DNA of 64,000 nt, from positions 1,518,090-1,582,089 of the forward strand of contig NZ_WSNW01000001.1 of assembly GCF_009767585.1 (NCBI RefSeq). The letters are read 5' to 3'. This DNA comes from Coprobacillus cateniformis. Its GTDB lineage: Bacteria > Bacillota_I > Bacilli_A > Erysipelotrichales > Coprobacillaceae. The notes beneath the pieces are model-generated. The model ran no database searches. It was not told where the DNA came from and saw only the letters and a program-made list of their open reading frames with translations. Every line of letters starts with the position of its first letter. Position 1 is the stretch's first letter. Made by a program: the position numbers and the translations under genes. This document shows positions 34,515-43,333 of this stretch, in pieces.

Positions 34515-36248
34515 TTAAATTGTCCACCCAAGACTTTCTTGCTGAATATGATACAATTTTTGATATACACCTTTTTTCTTCATCAATTCATTATGTGTGC
34601 CATATTCAACTAATTTGCCATCATCTAATACTAATATTTGGTCTGCGTCTACAACTGTTCTTAAACGGTGAGCAATCATAATTACTGTTTTGTTTTCAAC
34701 CAATTGAGCTATAGCCTTTTGCACTAAAACTTCGTTCTCCGGGTCAAGAGAAGCAGTTGCTTCATCTAAAAAAATAATTGAAGCATTTTTTAATAAAGCA
34801 CGTGCAATAGATATTCTTTGTCTTTCACCACCAGATAATGTACTACCATTTTCACCTAAAACAGTTTGATAACCGTCTGGCATATTACGCACAAATTCAT
34901 CACAGTATGCAGCTTTAGCAGCCGCCATAACTTCTTCCTCTGTGGCGTTAGGGTTTCCAATACTGATATTGTTAAAAACAGTATCATTAAATAATGTTAC
35001 GTCTTGAAATACAAAAGCCATTTTTCGCATAAGACTTTCTGGCTCCATTGTTCGTATATCTTTACCACCAACACGAATTGTACCTTTCTGTATATCCCAA
35101 AATCTTGCAATCAATTTTGAAATTGTACTTTTCCCGCTTCCAGATGAACCTACCAATGCGGTGATACTTCCTTGTGGAATTTTACAAGTCACATCTTTAA
35201 TGACATCTTTTGTATTATATCTGAATGTAACATGTTCCAACTCTATATCACAATTTTCAATTTCTTTATCATTTCCTTGCATTACAGATGTACTTAAAAG
35301 AGTACGCATTCTTTCTGTAACAACATTAAGATTTAGTAATGTAGTTAATTGTGAAAGAATCGCAAGAATTGGTCCATATATACGAGTAACCATCAAAAAG
35401 AACATTAGTAATGGGAGCAGTTCTATTTCACCTTTAACTAACAACATTGTTCCAACAAAAATGACAATACCAATTCCGGCTTGCAAAATCATGCTTGCAC
35501 TCGACATAAATACGCCACAAATCATTTCTACTTTCACAGCAATCTTTTTCATAGATAATAATGCTTTGTTAAGAGCAGAAAAGTGAGAACCACTTAAATT
35601 ACATGATTTAATAATTTTCATTCCCTCAAGGTATTCTTGTACTTGACTAGAAGCGTCTAGCTTTGCTTGTACTTGTCGTTCAAATAATTTTTTCTGATAG
35701 TTCTTACTTAACCAAATTATCAAAAATGCAACTGGCAGCGTAATATACATACATAACGCTAAACGCCAATCAAAGAAAGCAAGTAAAATACAAGTAAGAG
35801 TAACAGTAATACCATTTGCAATGAGAGGTGGAATTGTACTACTTAACATTGATTCCATGCTGCTACAATCAGACATCATGTTAGTTGTCAATTCTGACAA
35901 ATCCTTTGTATTGAAGAAACTCATTGGTAATTTTCTTAAATGCTCTGCAATATTAAGTCTTGTTTTATTTGATTCTTGATAAGACGCAATGTATGTCTTT
36001 CTATAATCATTTCTTGCTGCTAAAAACACCAAAACAGCAGAAACAACTCCAATTCCCCAAAGCAACCATATATGATTCCATGCAATTTGCTTTCCTACAT
36101 ACGGGTTCAGTAATTCATTAAATAACATTACTGTAACACAAAACGGTAGCATTAAGGCTAGATTTGTTATCGTACAAGCAACAATAGCTTTTTTTAAATC
36201 TTTATAACCTTTATCTGATAGAAAAAGAAACTCTTTTAGTTTTTTCAT
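34515..36248 (-). CDS. ABC transporter permease/ATPase, second half of a heterodimer
   Basis: 577 residues from ATG at 36248 (the first Met after the end of the partner gene, 5 bases downstream of it). Six-helix exporter-type membrane domain (1-310), then an ATPase domain with Walker A VGSSGSGKST, signature LSGGERQRIS, Walker B SIIFLDEAT and H-loop IAHRL. The YbtP/YbtQ and IrtA/IrtB type of siderophore importers use this exporter fold; the AraC and DtxR neighbours support that, but drug export cannot be excluded. Pairs with the 36254-38068 product. Confidence 0.88.
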   Translation of the reverse strand: MKKLKEFLFLSDKGYKDLKKAIVACTITNLALMLPFCVTVMLFNELLNPYVGKQIAWNHIWLLWGIGVVSAVLVFLAARNDYRKTYIASYQESNKTRLNIAEHLRKLPMSFFNTKDLSELTTNMMSDCSSMESMLSSTIPPLIANGITVTLTCILLAFFDWRLALCMYITLPVAFLIIWLSKNYQKKLFERQVQAKLDASSQVQEYLEGMKIIKSCNLSGSHFSALNKALLSMKKIAVKVEMICGVFMSSASMILQAGIGIVIFVGTMLLVKGEIELLPLLMFFLMVTRIYGPILAILSQLTTLLNLNVVTERMRTLLSTSVMQGNDKEIENCDIELEHVTFRYNTKDVIKDVTCKIPQGSITALVGSSGSGKSTISKLIARFWDIQKGTIRVGGKDIRTMEPESLMRKMAFVFQDVTLFNDTVFNNISIGNPNATEEEVMAAAKAAYCDEFVRNMPDGYQTVLGENGSTLSGGERQRISIARALLKNASIIFLDEATASLDPENEVLVQKAIAQLVENKTVIMIAHRLRTVVDADQILVLDDGKLVEYGTHNELMKKKGVYQKLYHIQQESLGWTI

Positions 36249-36253
36249 CTTTA

Positions 36254-38068
36254 TTACACCGCCTTTCCGCTGATTTTCCAATCAACCGCTTCTGTGTAAT
36301 GGTTCCACATTTGCGAATAACGTCCACCAGCAGCAACTAATTCATTATGTTTACCTTCTTCAACTAGATGACCTTTTTCCATAACAATAATTTTGTCAGC
36401 ATTACGAATCGTAGATAAACGGTGAGCAATAATAATAACTGTTTTATTCTGCATAAGTTTCTCGAATGCTTTTTGAATTAAACACTCATTTTCTGGGTCG
36501 CTAAATGCAGTTGCTTCATCAAGAACAATAATAGGGGAATCTTTGATAATAGCTCTAGCAATAGCGATACGTTGACGCTCACCGCCAGAAAGATGAATAC
36601 CTTTTGTTCCAAATACAGTTTTGTAGCCATTAGGAAGTTTTGAAATAAATTCATGGCATTGTGCAGCTTTCGCGGCTTCAATGACTTGTTCTTCTGTAGC
36701 GTTTGGATTTCCCATGCGAATATTATCTAAAATACTCTGCTTGAATAAGAAAATATCTTGAAATACAAAGCTAACATGATTCATTAAGTCTTTTTCTGAA
36801 ATATCTCTTATATCAACACCGCCGATTTTTACACTTCCCTCTGTAACGTCCCAAAAGCGTGAAATTAAATTTGCAATTGTACTTTTTCCACCACCAGATA
36901 AGCCAACAATAGCTGTTATTTGTCCTTGATTGGCTTTAAAAGATACATTTTCAATAGCCATTTCTTCTTTTTTTCCTGTATATGTAAAGCTAACATTATC
37001 AAACACAACATCATCTTTTTGAGTTTTTTTAGGACTGGTAGTTTGTGGTAGAACAGGTATATTGAAAATTTCGTCCATTCTTGCTACATTTCCGTCAATT
37101 TGCATAAATGATTCAGAGATATACATTATTTTGTTTAAAATACCAGCGATTGCCGGAACAAAAAGCAAGTAAAATATAAATGTCATAGTAAAGCTCTTAT
37201 AATCTTGTGCATTAGCTCCTAACAAAATACCTACAGGAACGATAACCAAATATATATTGTTAATGATGGTAGTAAACGCTGGCATATAATTTTGCCAACC
37301 TAGAGAGAACTTTAGAACCCATTCTGTGTATTCTTTAATAGCATGTTCTAAACGAGCAAATGAAGAAGCTGTTTGATTAAATGCTTTCACAACAGGCATA
37401 CCACGAACATATTCTACAGAAGCATTGTTCATATCTTCCAATGCGATCTGATATTTTCCCATGTTTTCTTTCATTGCTCCGCTACCAAATCCACTGAATT
37501 GTACGACAAAAGCAAGCACAATTCCAACTAATGAAGCAATACCAAATCGCCAATCAATAGCCAGTAGAATAATAACCATAACAATAGGCGCAGTTACAGA
37601 AGCAACAAAATCTGGAAATTGATGTGCAATGAAACCCTCAATGCTCTCAATGTTTTCGTCCATTATTTTTCTTAAACGACCACTACCTATGGTTAAGTGA
37701 TAACCTAAAGGAATTTTGGTAATATGTTCTGCGAAGTGAAGTTTTAATTCATAAAGTGTTCCAAATGCTGCCATATGAGAACTGAAAATTGCTAAAAAAT
37801 ATAATAGTATATTAGCAATAATACCAGCTAAAGCTATCCAGCCATAATTCATAACCTTGCTCATATCCAGCAATTCTAAATTAGGATAGACTTTTAAAAT
37901 GGAACTAATAATAAAATATACCGCAATATACGGAACAAACGACGCTATAGCCGCTAACGAGGAAAGTATAGCCGATAAAAATACTAATCCTTTCTTATTG
38001 GAAGCTAATTCTAAACATCGTGCTAAACCCGTTTTGGGTTTGTTTTGTTTTGGCTTTTTGTTTGCCAT
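36254..38068 (-). CDS. ABC transporter permease/ATPase, first half of a heterodimer
   Basis: A 604-residue subunit: membrane domain with the GSGRLRKIMDENIESIEGFI segment typical of the YbtPQ-like branch, and an ATPase with Walker A VGLSGGGKST, signature LSGGERQRIA, Walker B PIIVLDEAT and IAHRLST. The Walker A has LSGGGKST instead of SGSGKST but remains functional in form. AAGGAGG lies upstream of the ATG at 38068. Second gene of the cargo operon, 132 bases below the AraC-like gene. Confidence 0.88.
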   Translation of the reverse strand: MANKKPKQNKPKTGLARCLELASNKKGLVFLSAILSSLAAIASFVPYIAVYFIISSILKVYPNLELLDMSKVMNYGWIALAGIIANILLYFLAIFSSHMAAFGTLYELKLHFAEHITKIPLGYHLTIGSGRLRKIMDENIESIEGFIAHQFPDFVASVTAPIVMVIILLAIDWRFGIASLVGIVLAFVVQFSGFGSGAMKENMGKYQIALEDMNNASVEYVRGMPVVKAFNQTASSFARLEHAIKEYTEWVLKFSLGWQNYMPAFTTIINNIYLVIVPVGILLGANAQDYKSFTMTFIFYLLFVPAIAGILNKIMYISESFMQIDGNVARMDEIFNIPVLPQTTSPKKTQKDDVVFDNVSFTYTGKKEEMAIENVSFKANQGQITAIVGLSGGGKSTIANLISRFWDVTEGSVKIGGVDIRDISEKDLMNHVSFVFQDIFLFKQSILDNIRMGNPNATEEQVIEAAKAAQCHEFISKLPNGYKTVFGTKGIHLSGGERQRIAIARAIIKDSPIIVLDEATAFSDPENECLIQKAFEKLMQNKTVIIIAHRLSTIRNADKIIVMEKGHLVEEGKHNELVAAGGRYSQMWNHYTEAVDWKISGKAV

Positions 38069-38200
38069 AGTACGAATCCTCCTTAAATATAAAATACGTG
38101 GTGGGTTAGCTTAATCTAACCACACCACGTATTCTAAAGGAAATACTATTTTTCTTCTACTCCATCTCTAGTATATTTGGGTAAAAATAGCCCAAAAGTG

Positions 38201-39148
38201 TTACTTTTGTTTTCTGTAATCTTTCGGTAAAATACCATAAACAGATTGAAATGCTATTGCAAATTTACTAGCATTATTATATCCAAGACTTACCGCTATA
38301 TCTCCAATTTTCATATTTTCATTTAAAAGCCAATGTGCTGCAATATTCATCTTATATTTCTTTAAATATGAATATGGTGTGTCACCATATATCTGTAAAA
38401 AAATTTTATGAAACAGTGATAAGTTAATTTGATTCCGAAAGGCGAGTTGTTCTAACGATACTCGTTCATCTAAATGAGTTATCATATATGTTTGAATTTC
38501 TTTAGTAGCTTGAATCTGACGTTTATCATAATATTTGAAATCACAGCCATGATTTTTAGTTAGCTGGTCTATATGGTAAAGTAATTCAATTGCTTTAATT
38601 TTGAAATATCCTAATTGTTCTATGTTAAGTGCTTCATATAATTCAGAAAATAAATGATGTAATTTAGGTGGAGTGGAACTTAAATATCCATTATTCTCAA
38701 TCCCTAATGTTGAACCAATTTTATCAAGGTTAAGCGGAATAGTTTCCATCATTTTTTTGATTTCTTCTGATAAGGATTGTTTATCAATCACAAGGCTAAG
38801 TCCATAATATTTTTTTAATGGAAACGAGAAAGAAACTGGTAAATGTTGTGTTCCAGTCACACTAAAATATCCCTCTGGTAAATACGAAACTGTATGATTG
38901 GCATACTCACATTCATAGCGTCCAGAGCGACAATGTGTAATTGAAATAATATTAGGATTGAATTTTTGAGAAGGCATACTTATGTCTGTATCAAAGTCCA
39001 AAAAAGAGAGTTGAATACCATCAAAAAGCGTGTAACTTGTAACAATTCCTTTCCCTTGACACCCATAATCTATAATCATAAAATTTTCATCTTGCTTGAT
39101 AATTTTTGCCTTATCACTGTACCAGTCTTTATTAAATGTAGAACTCAC
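38201..39148 (-). CDS. AraC-family transcriptional regulator
   Basis: 315 residues from GTG at 39148, chosen because GGAGG lies 8 bases upstream (the ATG at 39163 overlaps that site). The N-terminal sensing domain is cupin-like; the C-terminal AraC DNA-binding domain has both helix-turn-helix units (EQLAFRNQINLSLFHKIF and IGDIAVSLGYNNASKFAIAFQSVYGILPKDYRKQK). YbtA-type AraC proteins activate siderophore transporters on binding the siderophore, and this gene heads an ABC pair of that type. It is AT-richer than the transfer genes. Confidence 0.85.
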   Translation of the reverse strand: MSSTFNKDWYSDKAKIIKQDENFMIIDYGCQGKGIVTSYTLFDGIQLSFLDFDTDISMPSQKFNPNIISITHCRSGRYECEYANHTVSYLPEGYFSVTGTQHLPVSFSFPLKKYYGLSLVIDKQSLSEEIKKMMETIPLNLDKIGSTLGIENNGYLSSTPPKLHHLFSELYEALNIEQLGYFKIKAIELLYHIDQLTKNHGCDFKYYDKRQIQATKEIQTYMITHLDERVSLEQLAFRNQINLSLFHKIFLQIYGDTPYSYLKKYKMNIAAHWLLNENMKIGDIAVSLGYNNASKFAIAFQSVYGILPKDYRKQK

Positions 39149-39228
39149 ATTATGTACCTCCATATGTCGATTAGCAACATCTAACTATTATCATACTGTA
39201 TTTTTTATCCCAAAACAATAAAAACATA

Positions 39229-39263
39229 AGCGTGCAAATCCGATTTATGTGGAAATGCACGCT
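39229..39263 (-). terminator. Terminator at the end of the transfer operon
   Basis: AGCGTGCA (39229-39236) and TGCACGCT (39256-39263) pair over 8 bases; the minus transcript then runs ATGTTTTTATT. It lies between the last transfer gene and the cargo, where Tn916 has its tet(M) leader. Confidence 0.65.
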
Positions 39264-39273
39264 TTTCTTCATG

Positions 39274-40179
39274 TTATTTTACAATCTTCCAGTTACTATC
39301 TTTTTCCAGCGTTAAGTCAAAATGTGAAATTTGCGTTGCTTTTGTCCTTTGGTCGAGATATTTTACCGATACCGATACTTTCACTTGTTCACCGTCCTGT
39401 GTGAAGATTGGATTTACCAGCTCCGAGAACACATACTCACAGTTTACAGGTTCCAGCACATTCCCCGATACATAGTAGGCAAGTTCTTTTTCTGTTGCGG
39501 TAGGATAGAGCTTAAAGAATGTTTCCAAGAACTCTGTTACTTCCTCCATAGTGGCAGCGTCCACCGTTCCGTCCGATTCCTTGACTTTTGGTTCATAGCT
39601 GGATTTTGTCGGTATGCTGCTGATGGTCGGATTCTGCGTGATAACCATGTTTCCGTCACCATCTACATGAACCACCACCATATAAGCGGAAGTGTAACCG
39701 ATAGAAGTCTCTCCCTCTGTTACCGTCTGATCTACCGAGTAGACAACGGTAAAGTCGTCCGTTCCAGCCGCTTCAACCTCCCAAATCTTAACGTCCGTCA
39801 CCGTAGAGCTTGTGGGTATATCCTGTCGTACCGTATCAACATTCAAATCCTGCAAGCTCTTTGTCAGATATTGGTTGATGGCTGCGGTTCGTTTCTCAAT
39901 GGATTCCTGCGTATTGCTCCAAGAATAGTAGGACTTCGCAAAGGCTTTTACAAAGTTCTCTATCTTGTTGGTATCAACGATACGTTGCTCAATGACTTCT
40001 TTCTCATGTACCGTGTGCATATCAATGGCGGTGAAATTCTTATACACCCCAAAGCTGACGCTTGCAATCAGCACCAGCCATAAGGCAATCACGGTTTTCT
40101 TGTGTGTGCCGACTTTCATCACAGGCACTTTTTTCTCTTTCTTTGGTTTCGATTCCTTATCCTTTTTCTTAAATAGCAT
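39274..40179 (-). CDS. TcpC-family conjugation protein (Tn916 Orf13)
   Basis: A 301-residue bitopic membrane protein: basic N-terminus (KKKDKESKPKKEKKVP), one helix at about 28-46 (KTVIALWLVLIASVSFGVY), and an extracellular part made of two NTF2-like domains as in TcpC/VirB8. It stabilises the mating channel in the cell wall. Last gene of the transfer operon, 14 bases after the cell-wall hydrolase gene. Confidence 0.9.
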   Translation of the reverse strand: MLFKKKDKESKPKKEKKVPVMKVGTHKKTVIALWLVLIASVSFGVYKNFTAIDMHTVHEKEVIEQRIVDTNKIENFVKAFAKSYYSWSNTQESIEKRTAAINQYLTKSLQDLNVDTVRQDIPTSSTVTDVKIWEVEAAGTDDFTVVYSVDQTVTEGETSIGYTSAYMVVVHVDGDGNMVITQNPTISSIPTKSSYEPKVKESDGTVDAATMEEVTEFLETFFKLYPTATEKELAYYVSGNVLEPVNCEYVFSELVNPIFTQDGEQVKVSVSVKYLDQRTKATQISHFDLTLEKDSNWKIVK

Positions 40180-40193
40180 AGCACCATTCCTTT

Positions 40194-41198
40194 CTAATTG
40201 GTTTTCACCCGTCCGGCACCAATCAAGTGTTGCTGCCAGTACGAGCTTGTTAAATCTGCATATCCGATAGGATCGCCAGCATGATACATTCTGTTGTTTC
40301 CAGCATAGATTCCTACATGAGTGACGTATGTTCCAGCGTTATAGGTTGAGTGGAAGAATACCAAATCACCAGCTTTTGCCTGTGACAGCGGTATGTGCTG
40401 CGTAGCGTCATACTGTGCCTGTGCGGTACGGGGTAAGCTGATACCAGCCTTTCCGTAGCACCACTGAACCAATCCCGAACAGTCAAAAGAAGTGTTGGGA
40501 TTGCTGCCGCCATACACATACTTCCAGCCTTGATACTTCAACGCTTCATTGAAGATTGCCTGTGCGGTAGCGTCACTGAAACTAGGCACAGCCAAATACT
40601 GGCTGACTAATTTTACATAGAACATATTCCCGTACTTGTAACGCCAGCCGCCATTTTCTTTTATGGAAATGTCATTCTTATAGGTGACTTTGACACCGCC
40701 GGATTTACCCTTTGCGAAGCTGACCGCCAGCTCAAAGGTGTACTTCTTTCCGTGTTTTGCTACATAATCAATGAAGCCGCCACCATAGTTATAGGACTGT
40801 ACCACTGTGTTGATGTCACAGTCTTTTGCTTCTGCGGATTTCAAAAGCTCCGAGAAGTATTTACACCCCTGTTTGATGGAATCCTCCACGGATAGGGAGT
40901 TAAGCGGTAATCCTAAAGATTCACTGGCTTGCATAACGTCTGTCGTGCCAGTGCCGCCGGATTCCACCTGCATAATCGCAAGCAGATAGTTCACATAGTC
41001 AGAGATTCTGTATTCCTTTGCATACTTTTCTACCGTAGACTGATGTTTCAATACTTCCGCTGATAGGTTCAGTCCAGAAAAATCAAGACTGGAAGAACCA
41101 CTTTCTTCATCATCTGAGGTCACGATAAACAGAAACAGAAGCAGACAGATAATCACTGTGAAAATCCCACCGAACACAGCAAAATGCCTTAACTTCAT
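40194..41198 (-). CDS. Bifunctional lysozyme/NlpC-P60 peptidoglycan hydrolase (Tn916 Orf14)
   Basis: A 334-residue membrane-anchored enzyme: helix at 9-27, lysozyme-like domain about 55-180 (LLAIMQVESGGTGTTDVMQASES, with the catalytic Glu in QVESGG), and a C-terminal NlpC/P60 domain with Cys in NTSFDCSGLVQWCYG and His in THVGIYAGNNRMYHAG. It opens the cell wall for the conjugation pore. It overlaps the end of the orf15-like gene by 4 bases. Confidence 0.92.
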   Translation of the reverse strand: MKLRHFAVFGGIFTVIICLLLFLFIVTSDDEESGSSSLDFSGLNLSAEVLKHQSTVEKYAKEYRISDYVNYLLAIMQVESGGTGTTDVMQASESLGLPLNSLSVEDSIKQGCKYFSELLKSAEAKDCDINTVVQSYNYGGGFIDYVAKHGKKYTFELAVSFAKGKSGGVKVTYKNDISIKENGGWRYKYGNMFYVKLVSQYLAVPSFSDATAQAIFNEALKYQGWKYVYGGSNPNTSFDCSGLVQWCYGKAGISLPRTAQAQYDATQHIPLSQAKAGDLVFFHSTYNAGTYVTHVGIYAGNNRMYHAGDPIGYADLTSSYWQQHLIGAGRVKTN

Positions 41199-43333
41199 TT
41201 CTTGCCGCCTTTCTTACTTGTAGATTTCTTCATTGTTGATTGATTTGTGGTCTTTTTCTGAACCGTCTTTGTCTGCTTCTGACGTTGTACCGTTTGCCTT
41301 GAAATATCTGTGGTAGCTTGTGAATGTTTATTTACTGCTGATGAAGCCTGTTTATCTGCCGGACGGGATTCTCTGACAACCTGTGTTCTTACATTCTCCT
41401 GTGATTTTGTCACAGGCTCCTTACTCTTGCTTGATTGCGGCTGCTCCTTTGTCACTGTGACAGGACGCTCTTTGACATTCTGCTCCGGCTTTAAAGCTGC
41501 CGCCTGTGAATCCGATTTTAGAGGAACAGGCGTTGTGGCTGGTCGCTCATGCACCGGGGCAGCTCTCTTTGTCGCTGATCCGTTGATTTGTCGCTCCTTA
41601 TCCACAATCGGACGCTGCGGATTCTTTTTGTCTGACTGCGGCTGTTTCGATACCGATTTTTTATCCACAATTCCACGCTTTGAGGTAGACTGTGATTCCT
41701 GTGTATTGCTTTGTGAACTATGTACGGTCTGTGAGGAATCCGTCTGACTTTTCTTATCCGGCAATGCAAGCGGCTTCTGTGATTTGGAATCCGGCAGAGC
41801 TGGCGGCTTGCTGTTACCTCCACTGGAAGAAGCAGAAGTATTGTGATTTGCTCTGGTATGCGTATTACCTGTCTGTTTGGTATTGTCTGCCTTTTTTGTA
41901 GAAGCAGAAGCCGCCGCAGCACCAGCTACACCACCAGCAGCACCAGCCGCCATTGTCCTACCGATTTTACGCTCCAAGCGTCTTGCCCTGCGGTTGAGGA
42001 ACATATACGGGTGTCGCATGATTCGTCTGCTGACTTGCTGTGTATCGGAGGATTGCAGGCTGAACATTGCCATCAAGTCACCTAATTTAAAATAGATTCC
42101 GGCAAAGGTGACTATCTGTAGAAATGCCACCATGAAAAACGGATAGCCGGAGGAAATGGAATAAAACATAGTCGAGATACTAAAGGCTGTGGTAATAATC
42201 AGTGTGATTCCGGCTCTCATCATAATGGTATTGAACAGCTTCGTAAGAGCCTTTTTTGCCATGCCCTCATAAGTCGGTATCATGGAGAGGATAAAACTAA
42301 TCGGCAGGAACATGGCGTAAATGATGAATAGCACCTGCGAGAAAATCATCATGCCGGTAAGCAGAAAGACAAATGCCGAGATACCAATATTGAAGATAAA
42401 CAGGAACACTACCATACCTAAACGGGTCATGGTCTTTGTGACGCTCAAATAGTCATTGTCCTTATCCTCGATTTCCTCAATCACAACGTCCTCTCTGTCG
42501 TCCGTGTCTGGACTTTCCGATAACAGGCTTTCCACACGGTCAGAACCGAGCGTTTCTATATCCGATTCCCCGTACTGTAAAAGCAGCCACGGTTGTTTCA
42601 CCTGTATGGAAAACAGGCTGTCTCTTATTAAATCTACGCTGTCTTTTCCTTTGCTGTTGGAATCGGGCAGCACGATTTTTGTACCGAGCGATAATGCCGA
42701 GCTGCTTATATCTGCGGAAAAGTCATTGATTTTGCTGATATAGTTTGGGGCATAGGCAATAAAGGACGCTGACAGAATAAATACCACAAGAAAGTTGATA
42801 ACCGCATGAATGGCTTTTGTGGTTTCTCTTTTTAACAGTCCTGTGTATGCCACATAGATTCCCATTACCAGAATGAGGATAAGCAGGAATCCTACATAAA
42901 ATCCCTCACTGGAAAAGCCATTGGAAGTCACACCAGCTAATGTCTGAATGTTCTTTCCGATAGAGCTTGCAGTATCAGAGATAAAGTCCAGCTTATAGGC
43001 TTCCTGTACTACATAGCCTGTCGCATTGGAAATGTATAAGCTCACCGTCCAGACAAAGTTTGTGATGGCATATAGTCCGTACTGAATACTTTTGCCGATA
43101 CCGTCAAGCCAGTTCCACGGCAGCCAATCCCAACTTGAATCCACATAGAAATCAAGCTGGTAGTTTTCCAGCGGATATTTGGAATAGGTGTTAGCGTCAC
43201 TCACCGTATTGTCTACCAGACCAGCCGCATGAGCTACCGTACCCGTGATAGATAAAAATACCAGCACACCGAGAATCACCGAAAGCGTGATAAGCAGATA
43301 ACGGACTATTTTTCTCTTGTCCATAGGCTTCAC
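41195..43333 (-). CDS. VirB6-like polytopic conjugation protein (Tn916 Orf15)
   Basis: A 712-residue protein of the CD3337/EF1877 mobilome membrane family. Signal/helix at 10-35, several helices between 145 and 430 (GFYVGFLLILILVMGIYVAYTG, VFLFIFNIGISAFVFLLTGMM, FMVAFLQIVTFAGIYFKLG), then a long basic, low-complexity tail (after about 465) rich in Ser, Gln, Lys and Pro, probably cytoplasmic. It forms the membrane channel. Start and stop overlap both neighbours by 4 bases. Confidence 0.9.
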   Translation of the reverse strand: MKPMDKRKIVRYLLITLSVILGVLVFLSITGTVAHAAGLVDNTVSDANTYSKYPLENYQLDFYVDSSWDWLPWNWLDGIGKSIQYGLYAITNFVWTVSLYISNATGYVVQEAYKLDFISDTASSIGKNIQTLAGVTSNGFSSEGFYVGFLLILILVMGIYVAYTGLLKRETTKAIHAVINFLVVFILSASFIAYAPNYISKINDFSADISSSALSLGTKIVLPDSNSKGKDSVDLIRDSLFSIQVKQPWLLLQYGESDIETLGSDRVESLLSESPDTDDREDVVIEEIEDKDNDYLSVTKTMTRLGMVVFLFIFNIGISAFVFLLTGMMIFSQVLFIIYAMFLPISFILSMIPTYEGMAKKALTKLFNTIMMRAGITLIITTAFSISTMFYSISSGYPFFMVAFLQIVTFAGIYFKLGDLMAMFSLQSSDTQQVSRRIMRHPYMFLNRRARRLERKIGRTMAAGAAGGVAGAAAASASTKKADNTKQTGNTHTRANHNTSASSSGGNSKPPALPDSKSQKPLALPDKKSQTDSSQTVHSSQSNTQESQSTSKRGIVDKKSVSKQPQSDKKNPQRPIVDKERQINGSATKRAAPVHERPATTPVPLKSDSQAAALKPEQNVKERPVTVTKEQPQSSKSKEPVTKSQENVRTQVVRESRPADKQASSAVNKHSQATTDISRQTVQRQKQTKTVQKKTTNQSTMKKSTSKKGGKK

